Positions 50,401 through 60,182 of a DNA stretch of 64,000 bases are shown one piece after another. The DNA comes from Gammaproteobacteria bacterium (GTDB lineage Bacteria > Pseudomonadota > Gammaproteobacteria > SZUA-229). Position numbers and translations under genes: made by a program. A model generated the notes under the pieces. That model saw nothing but the letters and a program-made list of their open reading frames with translations. It was not told the origin of the DNA and did not search any database. Within the stretch, counting starts at the first letter, position 1; the number at the start of each line of letters is the position of its first letter. Location of the stretch: positions 21,354 to 85,353 of the forward strand of contig JAPHRO010000019.1 in assembly GCA_026195895.1 (NCBI GenBank), written 5' to 3'.

Positions 50401-51023
50401 GCACTCATTCTATGACGAGTAAGCCATTCATCTTTGATCATATGACGTAAAGTTGAATCATCTAGCGGTGTAATTTTTCGTATTTCGTGAGAGGTACGAA
50501 AACCATCAAAAAAATGCACCATCGGCACCCGACCTTCTAAACTGGCCGCCTGCGCTATGAGTGCAAAATCCATCACTTCCTGAGGCGAGTTGGCGCACAA
50601 AAATCCAAATCCAGTCATCCGCGCTGTCATAACATCGCTATGATCACCAAAAATCGACAGCGCCTGACAGGCTAATGAACGAGAAGCCACATGAAATACG
50701 GTCGGTGTTAGTTCCCCTGCAATTTTGTACATATTGGGGATCATCAACAGCAAACCTTGCGATGCGGTAAATGTTGTTGTCAATGCACCCGCCTGCAAAG
50801 CCCCATGAATAGCACCCGCAGCACCGGCTTCACTTTGCATTTCAACAACCCTGGGTAACGCTCCCCATAAATTTTTTTGATTATCAGCAGACCATTCATC
50901 TGCCCACTCCCCCATAGGTGAAGCAGGAGTTATCGGATATATAGCGATAACTTCGTTTAGTTTATGGGCAATCGTAGCAGCCGCCTGATTGCCATCAATA
51001 GTCATAAATTTAGTATTTGCCAT
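47412..51023 (-). CDS. nifJ: Pyruvate:ferredoxin (flavodoxin) oxidoreductase
   Basis: Single-chain PFOR of 1203 residues that oxidises pyruvate with CoA to acetyl-CoA, CO2 and reduced ferredoxin or flavodoxin, and can run in reverse. Domains are in the usual order: N-terminal thiamine-binding (YPITPASPMGEWADEW), the domain II region, then a 2[4Fe-4S] ferredoxin domain with CTQCGKCPLVCPH near 697 and CTGCGLCVDICPIR near 756. The cluster Cys motif CLGCGETPY and the TPP domain (GGDGWAYDIGYGGLDH) follow. It is normally oxygen-sensitive, suggesting anaerobic or microaerobic carbon flow. The ppdK and aldolase genes nearby give it partners. Confidence 0.96.
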   Translation of the reverse strand: MANTKFMTIDGNQAAATIAHKLNEVIAIYPITPASPMGEWADEWSADNQKNLWGALPRVVEMQSEAGAAGAIHGALQAGALTTTFTASQGLLLMIPNMYKIAGELTPTVFHVASRSLACQALSIFGDHSDVMTARMTGFGFLCANSPQEVMDFALIAQAASLEGRVPMVHFFDGFRTSHEIRKITPLDDSTLRHMIKDEWLTRHRMSALSPEHPVLRGSSQNPDVYFQARETVNAYYDKMPEIIQGAMDRLADMTGRHYRLFEYFGDKNAERVIVIMGSGAETVEETVAYLNAKGESTGLIKVRLYRPFAAAALIEALPENCKKIAVLDRTKEPGADGEPLYKDVLTALAQHVSSAHPRFDHLPRVIGGRYGLSSKEFTPGMVKAVFDELNQQHPKNHFSIGIHDDVTSTSLRWDHAFRTNVHNESYQALFYGLGSDGTVSANKNSIKIIGEHTDLRVQGYFVYDSKKAGAVTISHLRFGPNHIASTYLIEDGNANFIGCHQPVFLERYDMLVKAERNAVFLLNTALPEAAIWDSLPAHMQQQMIDKNIRFYAIDAYAVAEKTGLGKRINTIMQTCFFAISDILPKQQAITEIKNAVRDTYGRKGQHLLDMNYAAIDETLASLQQIKMSDQVSSAFEIPTPVVDSAPDYVKQVTGEIIAGRGNDIPVSLLPADGTFPVGTAAYEKRNLALEIPLLEPELCTQCGKCPLVCPHAAIRSKIFADTLLVDAPDTFRHAATIGKGFPAGMHITYQVAPEDCTGCGLCVDICPIRDKSNPERKALNMHPQAPLRSQEKQNWEYFLSLPEYDRRELKTSTIKGAMVLQPLFEFSSACLGCGETPYIKLASQLFGDRMVVANATGCSSIYGGNLPTTPWTSNADGRGPAWNNSLFEDNAEFGAGMRIAIDEHAQQATELLHQLADKLDAVLVAAILNADQSDEAGIYEQRQRVEKLKTALKMIDSPLAIRLSQLADNLCRKSVWIIGGDGWAYDIGYGGLDHVLASGRDVNILVLDTEVYSNTGGQTSKATPRGAVAKFSAGGKDKAKKELALLAMNYENVYVAQVAYGARDVQTLRAFIEAEAHHGPSIIIAYSPCIAHGIDLTHNHQQQQLAVKSGHWPLFRFDPKRITAGENPLHLDSAEPEIPYRDYIETETRFSMLWQKHPDDAEHYLQLAQQEVNHRYHFLQQLAALDWSEHSRTATAKVTGEL

Positions 51024-51197
51024 AAACTATACCCGCAGAATCCATTTAATAACTGTAACTCAAGATTAGCCCCGGCTTGAAACAAGTCTATTGATACAGA
51101 TAAATAAATCTGTAAACTAAATAAATATAATTTGATTTATTGACTATACTTTTCAACTATTTAATACCACAGAAAAACCCACGTAAAGGAACCAACC

Positions 51198-51626
51198 ATG
51201 GCGAATGTCAAAAAGAAAACTAAAGCTAAAAAAGCAACCAAAACCCCTGCAAAAAAAAGAGCGGTCAGTAAGAAAAAAGTTGCCCGCAAAAAATCGACTG
51301 CTGCGACCAATCGCAAACAGGCTGCAGCAAAACGAAATGCCTTAGCCAAGAAATTAAGAGACGATCTTAAGGCTACCAAAGATGCGTTGAAATTTGCTAA
51401 AAATGCAGCGAGGGATGAAATCAAGCTTGCTAAAGATGCTGCCAAAGCAGAAATTGAAGTATTAAAAGATCAGTTATCAGCGGCATTAAAGCGTGAACAG
51501 GCACTGCTGGCACTGGGTGAGAAAAAAGCCAAAATGATGCTGGCAGCCGGCGAACGATGGGAACGTCAACAGGTTGCTAAAATTAAAAAGCTGGCGACTA
51601 AAAAACGTCGTAAAACCAGGAAATAA
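51198..51626 (+). CDS. Histone H1-like lysine-rich protein
   Basis: A 142-residue highly basic protein. The N-terminal 55 residues are nearly all Lys, Ala, Arg and Thr (KKKTKAKKATKTPAKKRAV...). A helical middle (LRDDLKATKDALKFAKNAARDE) with coiled-coil character follows, and then a basic end (KKLATKKRRKTRK). It resembles bacterial histone H1-like DNA-binding proteins. Low complexity makes homology hard to judge. A good ribosome site (AAAGGAACCAACC) and a terminator of its own suggest it is a real, separately expressed gene between nifJ and the aldolase gene. Confidence 0.8.
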   Translation: MANVKKKTKAKKATKTPAKKRAVSKKKVARKKSTAATNRKQAAAKRNALAKKLRDDLKATKDALKFAKNAARDEIKLAKDAAKAEIEVLKDQLSAALKREQALLALGEKKAKMMLAAGERWERQQVAKIKKLATKKRRKTRK

Positions 51627-51648
51627 ACTCCAGCCCATACTGAATAAG

Positions 51649-51676
51649 ACGGCCCTTTTAAGGGCCGTTTTCTTTT
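51649..51676 (+). terminator. Rho-independent terminator after the H1-like gene
   Basis: ACGGCCCTT with AAGGGCCGT (9 bp stem, 2-base loop as drawn) followed by TTTCTTTT, 23 bp past the stop. Confidence 0.92.
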
Positions 51677-51795
51677 AGTAGTAGACAAACTCATTCCAGT
51701 TAACGTATAAGAAGATATATTGAGACTATATATCGCAGGCATCAACATTAGCTTTCTGTAATATTAATTATTTAATTAGTGATAGGAGCATGAAC

Positions 51796-52845
51796 ATGAT
51801 TGATATAGAAAAGCTGTTGGGTAAAGAATCCGCATCATTACTTGACCATCGCTGCAGCGGGATCCCCACCGCGGATTTACATGCTCCAGGACCGGATTAC
51901 ATCGATCGCGTCATCAGCAAAAAAAACCGAAAACCCAGTGTCCTGCGCAATCTGGGTGCATTGTTTAATCATGGTCGGCTGGCAGGTACCGGCTATTTAT
52001 CCCTGCTTCCTGTTGATCAGGGTGTAGAACATTCAGCCGGCGCATCGTTTGCACCCAATCCCGCATTTTTTGATCCTGCTAATATAATTGAGCTGGCTAT
52101 AGAAGGTGGCTGTAATGCGGTTGCATCAACCCTTGGCGTATTCAATGCCGTCGCCCGCGACTACGCACATAAAATTCCCTTTATTGTGAAAATCAATCAC
52201 AATGAATTACTCAGCTACCCAAATATTTACGATCAAACCTTATTTGCCAGCGTCAACCAGGCTTTTGATATGGGAGCTACCGCGGTTGGCGCTACCGTGT
52301 ATTATGGTTCACCCGAGTCAAGACGCCAGATTCAGGAAATTTCAGAAGCATTTGAACATGCGCATGAACTGGGTATGGTGACAGTTTTATGGGCGTATCT
52401 GCGTAATAATGCATTTAAAAAAGATGGCACTGACTACCATGTAGCGGCTGATTTAACTGGCCAGGCTAATCATCTGGCAGCAACTATCGATGCGGATATT
52501 ATTAAACAGAAACAGGCCCAGAATAATGGCGGCTATAATGCCATCAAATTTGGCAAAACCCACCCGGCTGTTTACAGCCAGCTTTCGTCCGATCACCCCA
52601 TTGATCTGGTCCGTTATCAGGTCGCCAATTGCTACATGGGTAGAGTCGGCATGATTAATTCCGGTGGTGCTTCGGGAGAAGATGATCTAGGTCAGGCGGT
52701 AAGAACTGCAGTGATTAACAAACGCGCCGGGGGCATGGGTCTGATTTCAGGTCGCAAAGCGTTTCAAAAACCGATGACGGAAGGTATCGAGCTGCTGAAT
52801 GCGATACAGGATGTTTATCTTTCAAATAAGATAACAATAGCCTGA
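51796..52845 (+). CDS. fbaB: Class I fructose-bisphosphate aldolase
   Basis: Schiff-base aldolase of the DhnA/FbaB type, metal-independent, cleaving or forming fructose-1,6-bisphosphate. I take ATG 51796 (349 residues) because TAGGAG lies 7 bp before it; the ATG at 51790 is only one base from that site. Motifs: [20 protein letters not shown] near 75, [17 protein letters not shown] near 135, and the [11 protein letters not shown] stretch near 254 with the likely Schiff-base Lys. Its neighbours nifJ and ppdK suggest a reversible glycolysis gene group. Confidence 0.93.
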   Translation: MIDIEKLLGKESASLLDHRCSGIPTADLHAPGPDYIDRVISKKNRKPSVLRNLGALFNHGRLAGTGYLSLLPVDQGVEHSAGASFAPNPAFFDPANIIELAIEGGCNAVASTLGVFNAVARDYAHKIPFIVKINHNELLSYPNIYDQTLFASVNQAFDMGATAVGATVYYGSPESRRQIQEISEAFEHAHELGMVTVLWAYLRNNAFKKDGTDYHVAADLTGQANHLAATIDADIIKQKQAQNNGGYNAIKFGKTHPAVYSQLSSDHPIDLVRYQVANCYMGRVGMINSGGASGEDDLGQAVRTAVINKRAGGMGLISGRKAFQKPMTEGIELLNAIQDVYLSNKITIA

Positions 52846-53098
52846 ACCAATTATCTAAATCATCAATTCAATGCCGTTATTAGTGCCTGTAGTTCAGTGC
52901 AGTCCATCCCTGGGTTATGGTTAAGATCGATCGAGATTTTTCAGGTTCAGGCCTGCAAGACTCTTACTGTTCAAACCCAACCAGGAAAACCAGCTAAACT
53001 GTACAAAGAACCCACATAGAATAGTAATGTATTTAGCCAGATAAAAATTATGCTAAATATGCTTTAAAGAATAAATAATGGATGTGATTCAGAGCAAA

Positions 53099-53353
53099 CT
53101 AACTACTTCGAAGTAAGCTTTCTTTTCCCGCCTTACCCAGTTTTCTAAGAGCATATTCCCTTTTTGAAGCCTCTGATCTGGATTCAACAGACTCATGATA
53201 AACAAGCTCAACCGGTCTTCTATTCCGCGTGTATTTGGCCCCGAGTGTATTGCTATTATTATGCTCATTTACTCGCCGTGTAACATCCCTGGCTATTCCT
53301 GTGTATAAACTATCATCACTGCATCGCACCATGTAAACAAACCATTCACTCAT
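53099..53353 (-). CDS. GIY-YIG domain protein (YhbQ/UPF0213-like)
   Basis: An 84-residue protein made of a single GIY-YIG nuclease domain. It reads FVYMVRCSDDSLYTGIARDVTRRVNEHN, so the motif is VYM (in the GIY position) and YTG (YIG), with the Arg of the active site in DVTRRV and Glu in VYHES. The family includes small, mostly uncharacterised endonuclease-like proteins in bacteria. It starts 6 bp after the efpL stop and is probably co-transcribed with it. Confidence 0.9.
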   Translation of the reverse strand: MSEWFVYMVRCSDDSLYTGIARDVTRRVNEHNNSNTLGAKYTRNRRPVELVYHESVESRSEASKREYALRKLGKAGKESLLRSS

Positions 53354-53359
53354 TGGTGT

Positions 53360-53923
53360 TTATACTCTGGAGAGAAACTCTTTGGTATCAGGATTTATTT
53401 TTATAGTTTCACCCGGCGTCAGGTATTCAGGCACCTGCACCACCAATCCTGTATTCATAGTTGCGGGCTTGGTACGTGCTGAAGATGATGCTGCTTTCAT
53501 GGCTGGTGCGCATTCCATAATTTCTAATGCTACGGTGGGCGGTAATTCTATGCCCAATATCGCGTCTTCAGAAATCAAAGTGTTGATACCTTCCATACCC
53601 TCGATAATGAACGGCAGCTCATCTTCGAGCACATCGTCAGAGAGTATATATTGTTCATAGGTTTCGCTATCCATAAACGTCCAGCCATCGGCTTCACGAT
53701 ATAACGGCTGCACTGCTTTTCTCGATATTTCAACGGGAATGATATTGTCATCACCTTTAAAGCTTTGCTCAAATTTTTGTCGCGTGACGACATCCTGACC
53801 TCGTACTTTATACAGGGTATTGCCGCTTCTCGAGGAAGCGGTTTGTACATGAATCTGTTTGACAACAATATTTCTACCATCGGCCTGGAAAACCAGGCCG
53901 CGTTTTAGCTCATTTGCTTTCAT
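53360..53923 (-). CDS. efpL: Elongation factor P-like protein (YeiP/EfpL)
   Basis: A 187-residue EF-P paralogue with the three-domain form (KOW-like domain I, OB domains II and III). Domain I starts MKANELKRGLVFQADGRN. The tip of the loop that reaches the peptidyl-transferase centre has Arg32 (ASSRSGNTLYK), where true EF-P has a modified Lys, as in the YeiP/EfpL group that relieves stalling at certain proline-containing and other motifs. The C-terminus has VQVPEYLTPGETIKINPDTKEF. The first codons hold a strong hairpin at 53881-53900. It lies 44 bp downstream of ppdK on the same strand. Confidence 0.93.
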   Translation of the reverse strand: MKANELKRGLVFQADGRNIVVKQIHVQTASSRSGNTLYKVRGQDVVTRQKFEQSFKGDDNIIPVEISRKAVQPLYREADGWTFMDSETYEQYILSDDVLEDELPFIIEGMEGINTLISEDAILGIELPPTVALEIMECAPAMKAASSSARTKPATMNTGLVVQVPEYLTPGETIKINPDTKEFLSRV

Positions 53924-53938
53924 ATCAATATTTTTATC

Positions 53939-53958
53939 ACCGGTCTAAACTGACCGGT
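53939..53958. other. Hairpin between ppdK and efpL
   Basis: ACCGGTC (53939-53945) and GACCGGT (53952-53958) with a 6-base loop. On the minus strand it is followed by GATAAAAATA, not a T run, so it is not a standard terminator. It could regulate read-through from ppdK into efpL. Confidence 0.5.
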
Positions 53959-53967
53959 ATTCTAGCG

Positions 53968-56721
53968 TTATTTCTGCAACATTGCCGCATGTGCTGCCGC
54001 TAACCGCGCAGAAGGAATACGCGGTCCTGAGCAGGAGACATAAGTCAGTCCAATGCGATGGAAAAATTGTATCGACTGCGGATGACCACCATGCTCACCG
54101 CAAACCCCCATACGCATATCGGGTCGTGTTTGTCTGCCCCAGTCGATTGCCAGTTCCATTAACTTGCCGACACCTTTTTCGTCGAGCACTTCAAAGGGAT
54201 TGTCCTGCAGAATTTTCTTTTCGTGATACATGGGCAGAAATTTATTCTCCGCATCTTCACGGGAAAAGGAGAAGGTAGCCTGTGACAGATCATTGGTACC
54301 GAAGGAGAAAAATTCTGCCTCCTTGGCGAGAAAATCTGCTCGCATACAGGCACGCACCACTTCCATCATGGAACCGAATTTGAATTCCACCTTAACGCCA
54401 TATTTTTTCTCGACTTCCGGATGAATTACATCAAAATAGGATTTAACTCGGATCAGCTCTTCGGAAGTACACACCTGAGGCACCATGATTTCGGGGCAGA
54501 CGTGATCACCTTCTTTAATGCATTCAGCCGCTGCTTCCAGCACTGCACGGATTTGCATGGAATATATTTCGGGGAAAGTAATGCCCAGGCGCACACCGCG
54601 ATGTCCCAGCATAGGGTTGGTTTCATACAGGCTGCGCACCATTTTCAGTATGGTTTGTTTTTTCTGAATAACTTCCTCTACCATATGGGAGTCGGCGAGA
54701 TAACGTACCCGCTTCTGTTCGCCACCATCATGATAAAGTTGTTCCACCGCATCGGTCAGTACATTCATCCCCGCGACAGTGTCCTTGAGCTGGTGTAGCT
54801 GATCCAGTTCCTCCATCAGCTGTTGCTCCGACGGCAGGAATTCGTGGATCGGGGGATCCAGTAAACGAATAGTCACCGGCTTCGGACACATAATTTTAAG
54901 TATGGCTTTAAAATCTTCGCGCTGTATGGGGAGCAATTTCGCCAGTGCTGCACGGCGCTTTTCTTCGGTATCAGCGACGATCATATCAATCACAATGGGT
55001 AGCCGGTCTTTTGCATTAAACATGCGTTCGGTACGACATAGCCCTATACCCATGGCACCAAATTTCAGCGCCTGCTTGGCTGCCAGCGGAGTATCCGCAT
55101 TGGCCATAACAGCCAGCCGCGAACGTTCGTCAGCCCACTGAAGCAACACATCCAGTTCCGATGTAAATTCGGCTTCAATCATCGAAATTTCACCCAGATA
55201 CACATCCCCGGTGGTGCCGTCGATAGTAATCAGGTCGCCTTCTGCTATGACATGTTCACCGACAACCGCCATTCTGGTCTGTACATCAACGTGAATGCCT
55301 TCGGCGCCGGCAACACAGGGTTTGCCCATACCACGCGCCACCACGGCCGCATGGGAAGTCTTGCCACCTCGGGCCGTTAAAATACCCTGAGAAGCGAAAA
55401 ATCCGTGAATATCTTCCGGCTTGGTTTCTTCGCGTAACAGAATGACTCGATCACCATTTCGGCCCAGTTTTTCCGCCCGGTCCGCGTCGAATACCGCATG
55501 ACCGACTGCCGCACCAGGGGATGCCGGCAGGCCCCTGGCGATGGGAACTGATTTGGTATTGGGGTCGAGTCGTGGAAATAATAATTGCTCGAGTAAATCC
55601 GGCTGGATGCGTAGTAAAGCCTGATTTTTATCGATCAGCGCCTCACGCACCATATCCACCGACGTACGCACCATGGCAATGGCATTCATTTTTCCATTAC
55701 GGGTTTGCAGGCAATAGAGCCGACCTTTTTCAATGGTAAATTCAAAATCCTGCACTTCATGGTAATGTTCTTCAAGCTTGTCTCGTAACTGTTTTAACTG
55801 CTTGTACATTTTCGGCATTTCATCGAGCATGGCATCAATGGGTTTAGGTGTGCGTATACCCGCGACCACATCTTCGCCCTGTGCGTTCACCAGATACTCG
55901 CCAAACAATTCATTGGCGCCAGTGTCGGGATAACGGGTAAAACCCACACCGGTAGCACTGTCATCACCTAAATTGCCATAAACCATGGTAACCACGTTCA
56001 CCGCCGTACCGTTGGCCTTATCGGGGGTAATATTAAATTCTCGGCGATAGTCCACTGCACGCTTACCATCCCAGGAATTAAATACTGCCTTGATTGCTAT
56101 CTCGAGTTGCACATAGGGATCTTCTGGGAAAGGCAATCCGGTGACCTTTTTAACCACTTCCAGAAAACGTTCTGTTACCCGTTTAAGATCGATTGCCGAC
56201 AGTGCCAGATCTTCTTTAACGCCGACATTCTTTTTGATTTTGTCGAATTCCTTATCAAATTCTTCGTCAGGTATGCCCAGTGCCACCTTGCCAAATAACT
56301 GAATGAATCGACGATAAGCGTCATAGCCAAATCGTTCATTGCTGGTCTGCTGAATCAGGCCTTCCAGCGTTTCACTGTTCAGGCCCAGATTTAGAATGGT
56401 ATCCATCATTCCCGGCATGGACATGGCAGATCCAGAGCGCACCGATACCAGCAAGGGGTTGTCCTTGCCGCCGAACGTCTTGCCGGTTTTCTTTTCCAGC
56501 GCCATCATATGCTGGTGGACTTCCTCCATCACACCTGCGGGCAGATTTTCCTTATCTTCCAGATGGGCCAGGCAGGTTTCTGTGGTAATTACAAATCCCG
56601 GGGGTACATTGAGCCCTATCTGGGTCATTTCACAAAGATTGGCCCCTTTGCCACCCAGCAGCATTTTGTTTTTTCCATCACCTTCTTCGAACGCATATAC
56701 ATTCTTGGTTGTACCTGCCAT
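53968..56721 (-). CDS. ppdK: Pyruvate, phosphate dikinase
   Basis: Reversibly converts pyruvate, ATP and phosphate to phosphoenolpyruvate, AMP and pyrophosphate. The 917 residues are a little longer than the usual 870-880. The N-terminal ATP-grasp begins VYAFEEGDGKNKMLLGGKGANL. The phosphohistidine swivel domain has GGKTSHAAVVARGMGKPCVAG with His near 456. The PEP/pyruvate barrel contains GIGLCRTERMF, and the C-terminal GVCGEHGGHP with the catalytic Cys is present. With PFOR and the class I aldolase it points to a PPi-using, reversible lower glycolysis. Confidence 0.96.
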   Translation of the reverse strand: MAGTTKNVYAFEEGDGKNKMLLGGKGANLCEMTQIGLNVPPGFVITTETCLAHLEDKENLPAGVMEEVHQHMMALEKKTGKTFGGKDNPLLVSVRSGSAMSMPGMMDTILNLGLNSETLEGLIQQTSNERFGYDAYRRFIQLFGKVALGIPDEEFDKEFDKIKKNVGVKEDLALSAIDLKRVTERFLEVVKKVTGLPFPEDPYVQLEIAIKAVFNSWDGKRAVDYRREFNITPDKANGTAVNVVTMVYGNLGDDSATGVGFTRYPDTGANELFGEYLVNAQGEDVVAGIRTPKPIDAMLDEMPKMYKQLKQLRDKLEEHYHEVQDFEFTIEKGRLYCLQTRNGKMNAIAMVRTSVDMVREALIDKNQALLRIQPDLLEQLLFPRLDPNTKSVPIARGLPASPGAAVGHAVFDADRAEKLGRNGDRVILLREETKPEDIHGFFASQGILTARGGKTSHAAVVARGMGKPCVAGAEGIHVDVQTRMAVVGEHVIAEGDLITIDGTTGDVYLGEISMIEAEFTSELDVLLQWADERSRLAVMANADTPLAAKQALKFGAMGIGLCRTERMFNAKDRLPIVIDMIVADTEEKRRAALAKLLPIQREDFKAILKIMCPKPVTIRLLDPPIHEFLPSEQQLMEELDQLHQLKDTVAGMNVLTDAVEQLYHDGGEQKRVRYLADSHMVEEVIQKKQTILKMVRSLYETNPMLGHRGVRLGITFPEIYSMQIRAVLEAAAECIKEGDHVCPEIMVPQVCTSEELIRVKSYFDVIHPEVEKKYGVKVEFKFGSMMEVVRACMRADFLAKEAEFFSFGTNDLSQATFSFSREDAENKFLPMYHEKKILQDNPFEVLDEKGVGKLMELAIDWGRQTRPDMRMGVCGEHGGHPQSIQFFHRIGLTYVSCSGPRIPSARLAAAHAAMLQK

Positions 56722-56961
56722 TAAATTTCCCCTGGTTTGGTTTTTTTGTCAGTCATTTTGGCAAACTGCCACCTGCTTAAATAAATTAAGCACATTATAG
56801 CGCTGTAAAAGTTTTAAGTTTACATAAAAACTATGGCATGAATATGTAGCTGATAAGCCGGCCTCCATCAAGAAAACTCCGTTAATCCCCCGTTTCTACT
56901 AAAGATTTTTCAGTGCAAATCAACTAATATAGCGCCCCTGATTTTTAGCCAAGGAGCCGCA

Positions 56962-59838
56962 GTGCAGACATTCATCCCAGGTCAACGCTGGATTAGTGAC
57001 GCAGAACTACATATGGGACTGGGCACGGTTTTATCGGTCGATCACCGCACTGTCACCATCCATTTTCATGCGACCGGGGAAATGCGTACCTATGCCAAAC
57101 AAACAGCGCCCTTAACCCGGGTGGCTTTCGTTGCCGGCGATAAAGTGAAAAGCCATGAAGGCTGGCATTTAACCGTGGCGGCAGTAGATGAAGAAGCCGG
57201 CTTACTCACCTATATTGGCGGCGATGAAAATGGCGAACCGGCACAGCTCGAAGAAGGCCAACTGGATAACTTTATTCAGCTAAATCGTCCAACTGAACGT
57301 TTATTCAGCGGCCAGGTTGATAAGGACAAATGGTTTGATTTGCGCTACCAGACATTACAACGGATCAATCTCCTGGCCCATTCTGATCTTTATGGCTTAA
57401 CCGGTGCCCGTACCAGCCTGATTCCCCATCAGTTATATATTGCCCACGAAGTTGCAAATCGCTACGCCCCCAGAGTATTACTGGCCGATGAAGTCGGCCT
57501 GGGCAAAACCATCGAAGCCGGACTTATTCTGCATCACCAGCTACTCACCGAACGTGCCAGACGCATATTGATCGTGGTACCCGAAACACTGGTGCACCAG
57601 TGGCTGGTAGAAATGCTGCGGCGCTTTAATTTACATTTCAGTATTTTTGATGAAGACCGCTGTCTGGCGATTGATGAAAGCAGCGCACAGAACAATCCGT
57701 TTCATAGCGAACAGTTAATACTATGCAGTCTCGAATTTCTGGTTCAACATCCGGAACGATTTGAACAGGCATCCCAGGGTGAATGGGACTTGCTGGTGGT
57801 CGATGAAGCGCATCACTTACAATGGTCACAGGAGCATGTAAGCACCGAATATAAAATCGTTGAACAACTGGCCTCTTCTACCAAAGGCGTATTGTTGCTA
57901 ACAGCAACACCTGAACAACTGGGCAGGGAAAGTCATTTTGCCCGCCTGCGTTTACTGGATGCTGCACGCTTTCCCGATTTCAATCAGTTTATCGCAGAAG
58001 AAAATGCCTACGCGCCCATCGCTGCCGCGGTTGAACGCCTGTTATCGGATCAGCCTCTGGACGAACAAACCTTAATTATTTTAAAAAGCACCTTAAAAGA
58101 AGGTGATAATCAGCAGTTACTCGACGATATCGAAAATCATCAGGCACGCGAAGAGCTGGTAGAACATTTACTCGACCGTCATGGCACCGGTCGAGTGTTA
58201 TTTCGAAATACCCGGGCAGCGGTAAAAGGCTTTCCGCAAAGACAACTCAACGCATACCCCCTGCCGTTACCGGAAAGCTACGCCGTCTGCATCAATGACT
58301 ATCAATCCACCGGAATTTCTGATGCTCAGCTATTGCTGAGTCCAGAGCTATTATATAAATCCATTCATACCGATCAGCAGTTATCCTGGATCAAGCTTGA
58401 TCCAAGGGTGAACTGGTTAAGTGAAAAACTGATTCAGCTACACCCTGAAAAAGTGCTGGTTATTGCTGCCAGTGCTGACACTGCCATAGAACTGGCTCAT
58501 GAATTTAAAACCCGCCAGGGGATCCATGCCGCAGTTTTCCATGAAGGCCTGAGCATTGTAGAGCGAGATCGGTCAGCGGCATTTTTCGCCGATCAGGAAA
58601 CCGGCTGTCAGGTGCTGATTTGTTCGGAAATTGGTTCTGAAGGACGCAATTTTCAATTCGCGCATCACATGGTGTTGTTTGATTTACCACTGAATCCGGA
58701 TCTGCTTGAGCAACGCATTGGACGTCTTGATCGCATTGGCCAGAAACATACCATTCAATTGCACGTGCCTTATCTTGAAAACAGTGCCCAGGAAATAATT
58801 TATCGCTGGTACAAAGATGGCCTGTCCGCTTTTGAACATACCTGCCCTGCAGGACATAACGTATTTGTGCAGGTGCAGGATGAATTAATCGACGCCCTGC
58901 ACCAGATCGATGAAGGCATCGAAGATATCGATAATCTGGTCGAAATATCCAGCAAAATACATGGCGACTTGAATCAGGCTATGCAACAGGGTCGCGATCG
59001 ATTGCTGGAATACAACTCCTGTCGGCCACGCATTGCTAACGCCCTGAAAGAACAGGCGCTACGGGAAGATGAATACTCTGATATTTATCACTATATGGAT
59101 GCCATCTTTGACTGTTTTAATATCGACTTTGAAGAACACTCTCAGCATTGTTATATCATTCATCCCAGTGACCACATGATCAACAGCTTCCCTGGTTTAC
59201 CCGAAGATGGCGCAACCATTACCTTCAATCGAAACACCGCGCTGAAATACGAAGACGTGCAATATTTGAGCTGGGAACATCCAATGGTCAGCAGCGCCAT
59301 GGAAATGGTGCACAGTTCAGAATTAGGCAATACAGCAGTGACCGCGGTGGAATATAACAAACTCAGCCCCGGCACCATGTTACTGGAGTGTTTGTTTATT
59401 CTGGAATCGGCCTCCTCAGACCACCACCAGTCCAGCCGCTATTTACCGCCGACCATTATTCGTGTATTGCTTGATGAAACGGGCAAAGACCATAGTAACG
59501 ACCTGGATCGAGATTTTATTTTCCAGTCACAGACAATTGTTGATATCGAAACAGCCAAAAAAATAGTACGGGCCAAGGAAACTGAACTGCGACAACTGGT
59601 GAAAACCTGTGAAGACCATGCTTACAGGAAAGCACCGGATATACTGCGTCAGGCACATTTACAGACGCATCAAACACTGGAAAAAGAAATTAATCGCTTA
59701 CGTGCGCTACAAAAAGTAAATCCCAATGTTCGTAAAGAAGAAATTAATTTCTTCGAACATCAATTAAAAATACTAACGCAATTACTCGACTCAGCAAACC
59801 TGCGTCTGGATGCCGTTCGAGTTATCATTTCAACCTGA
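56962..59838 (+). CDS. rapA: RNA polymerase-associated protein RapA (Swi2/Snf2 ATPase)
   Basis: Recycles RNA polymerase after transcription. The 958-residue length is close to E. coli RapA (968). GTG at 56962 is the start, with AAGGAG 6 bp upstream. The N-terminal tudor-like region begins [20 protein letters not shown]. Helicase motifs: [12 protein letters not shown] (Walker A, near 176), VVDEAHHL (DEAH), LLLTATPEQ, and motif [13 protein letters not shown]. The C-terminal third is RapA-specific. It forms a unit with ppnP 17 bp downstream. Confidence 0.96.
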   Translation: MQTFIPGQRWISDAELHMGLGTVLSVDHRTVTIHFHATGEMRTYAKQTAPLTRVAFVAGDKVKSHEGWHLTVAAVDEEAGLLTYIGGDENGEPAQLEEGQLDNFIQLNRPTERLFSGQVDKDKWFDLRYQTLQRINLLAHSDLYGLTGARTSLIPHQLYIAHEVANRYAPRVLLADEVGLGKTIEAGLILHHQLLTERARRILIVVPETLVHQWLVEMLRRFNLHFSIFDEDRCLAIDESSAQNNPFHSEQLILCSLEFLVQHPERFEQASQGEWDLLVVDEAHHLQWSQEHVSTEYKIVEQLASSTKGVLLLTATPEQLGRESHFARLRLLDAARFPDFNQFIAEENAYAPIAAAVERLLSDQPLDEQTLIILKSTLKEGDNQQLLDDIENHQAREELVEHLLDRHGTGRVLFRNTRAAVKGFPQRQLNAYPLPLPESYAVCINDYQSTGISDAQLLLSPELLYKSIHTDQQLSWIKLDPRVNWLSEKLIQLHPEKVLVIAASADTAIELAHEFKTRQGIHAAVFHEGLSIVERDRSAAFFADQETGCQVLICSEIGSEGRNFQFAHHMVLFDLPLNPDLLEQRIGRLDRIGQKHTIQLHVPYLENSAQEIIYRWYKDGLSAFEHTCPAGHNVFVQVQDELIDALHQIDEGIEDIDNLVEISSKIHGDLNQAMQQGRDRLLEYNSCRPRIANALKEQALREDEYSDIYHYMDAIFDCFNIDFEEHSQHCYIIHPSDHMINSFPGLPEDGATITFNRNTALKYEDVQYLSWEHPMVSSAMEMVHSSELGNTAVTAVEYNKLSPGTMLLECLFILESASSDHHQSSRYLPPTIIRVLLDETGKDHSNDLDRDFIFQSQTIVDIETAKKIVRAKETELRQLVKTCEDHAYRKAPDILRQAHLQTHQTLEKEINRLRALQKVNPNVRKEEINFFEHQLKILTQLLDSANLRLDAVRVIIST

Positions 59839-59855
59839 TTATAGAGACCCCTGTT

Positions 59856-60137
59856 ATGTTTAAAACTAATGAATATTTTGATGGCAAAGTAAAATCCATT
59901 GCGTTTCAGACAGAAACCTTAGCTGCAACTGTCGGTGTTATGGCGCCGGGCGAGTATGTTTTTAACACTGGTGACAAAGAAAAAATGACCGTTGTCAGTG
60001 GCGCGCTGACGGTAAAGCTGCCAGGTGAAAATGCAGAAAAAACATTCGCGGCGGGTGAATCATTTGATGTGGCAGCCAATGCGTCGTTTGATGTCAAAGT
60101 AGCTACTGAAACCGCTTATCTGTGTTTATATGGATAA
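59856..60137 (+). CDS. ppnP: Pyrimidine/purine nucleoside phosphorylase PpnP
   Basis: A 93-residue cupin-fold protein (formerly YaiE/DUF1255), which phosphorolytically cleaves several nucleosides. The family sequence is clear: [14 protein letters not shown] at the start, then [24 protein letters not shown], and C-terminal [21 protein letters not shown] repeats (here [17 protein letters not shown]). The start is ATG after GAGACCCCTGTT, 17 bp from the end of rapA. Confidence 0.94.
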   Translation: MFKTNEYFDGKVKSIAFQTETLAATVGVMAPGEYVFNTGDKEKMTVVSGALTVKLPGENAEKTFAAGESFDVAANASFDVKVATETAYLCLYG

Positions 60138-60182
60138 GCCTCAACTTCTTGTTACCGTGTATTCTGGCGCCCGGATAATTTG

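Noticed and set aside
52846..53098. Possible gene in the gap between fbaB and the GIY-YIG gene
   Set aside because: No frame with a start site, no hairpin with a T run, and no recognisable RNA were seen.
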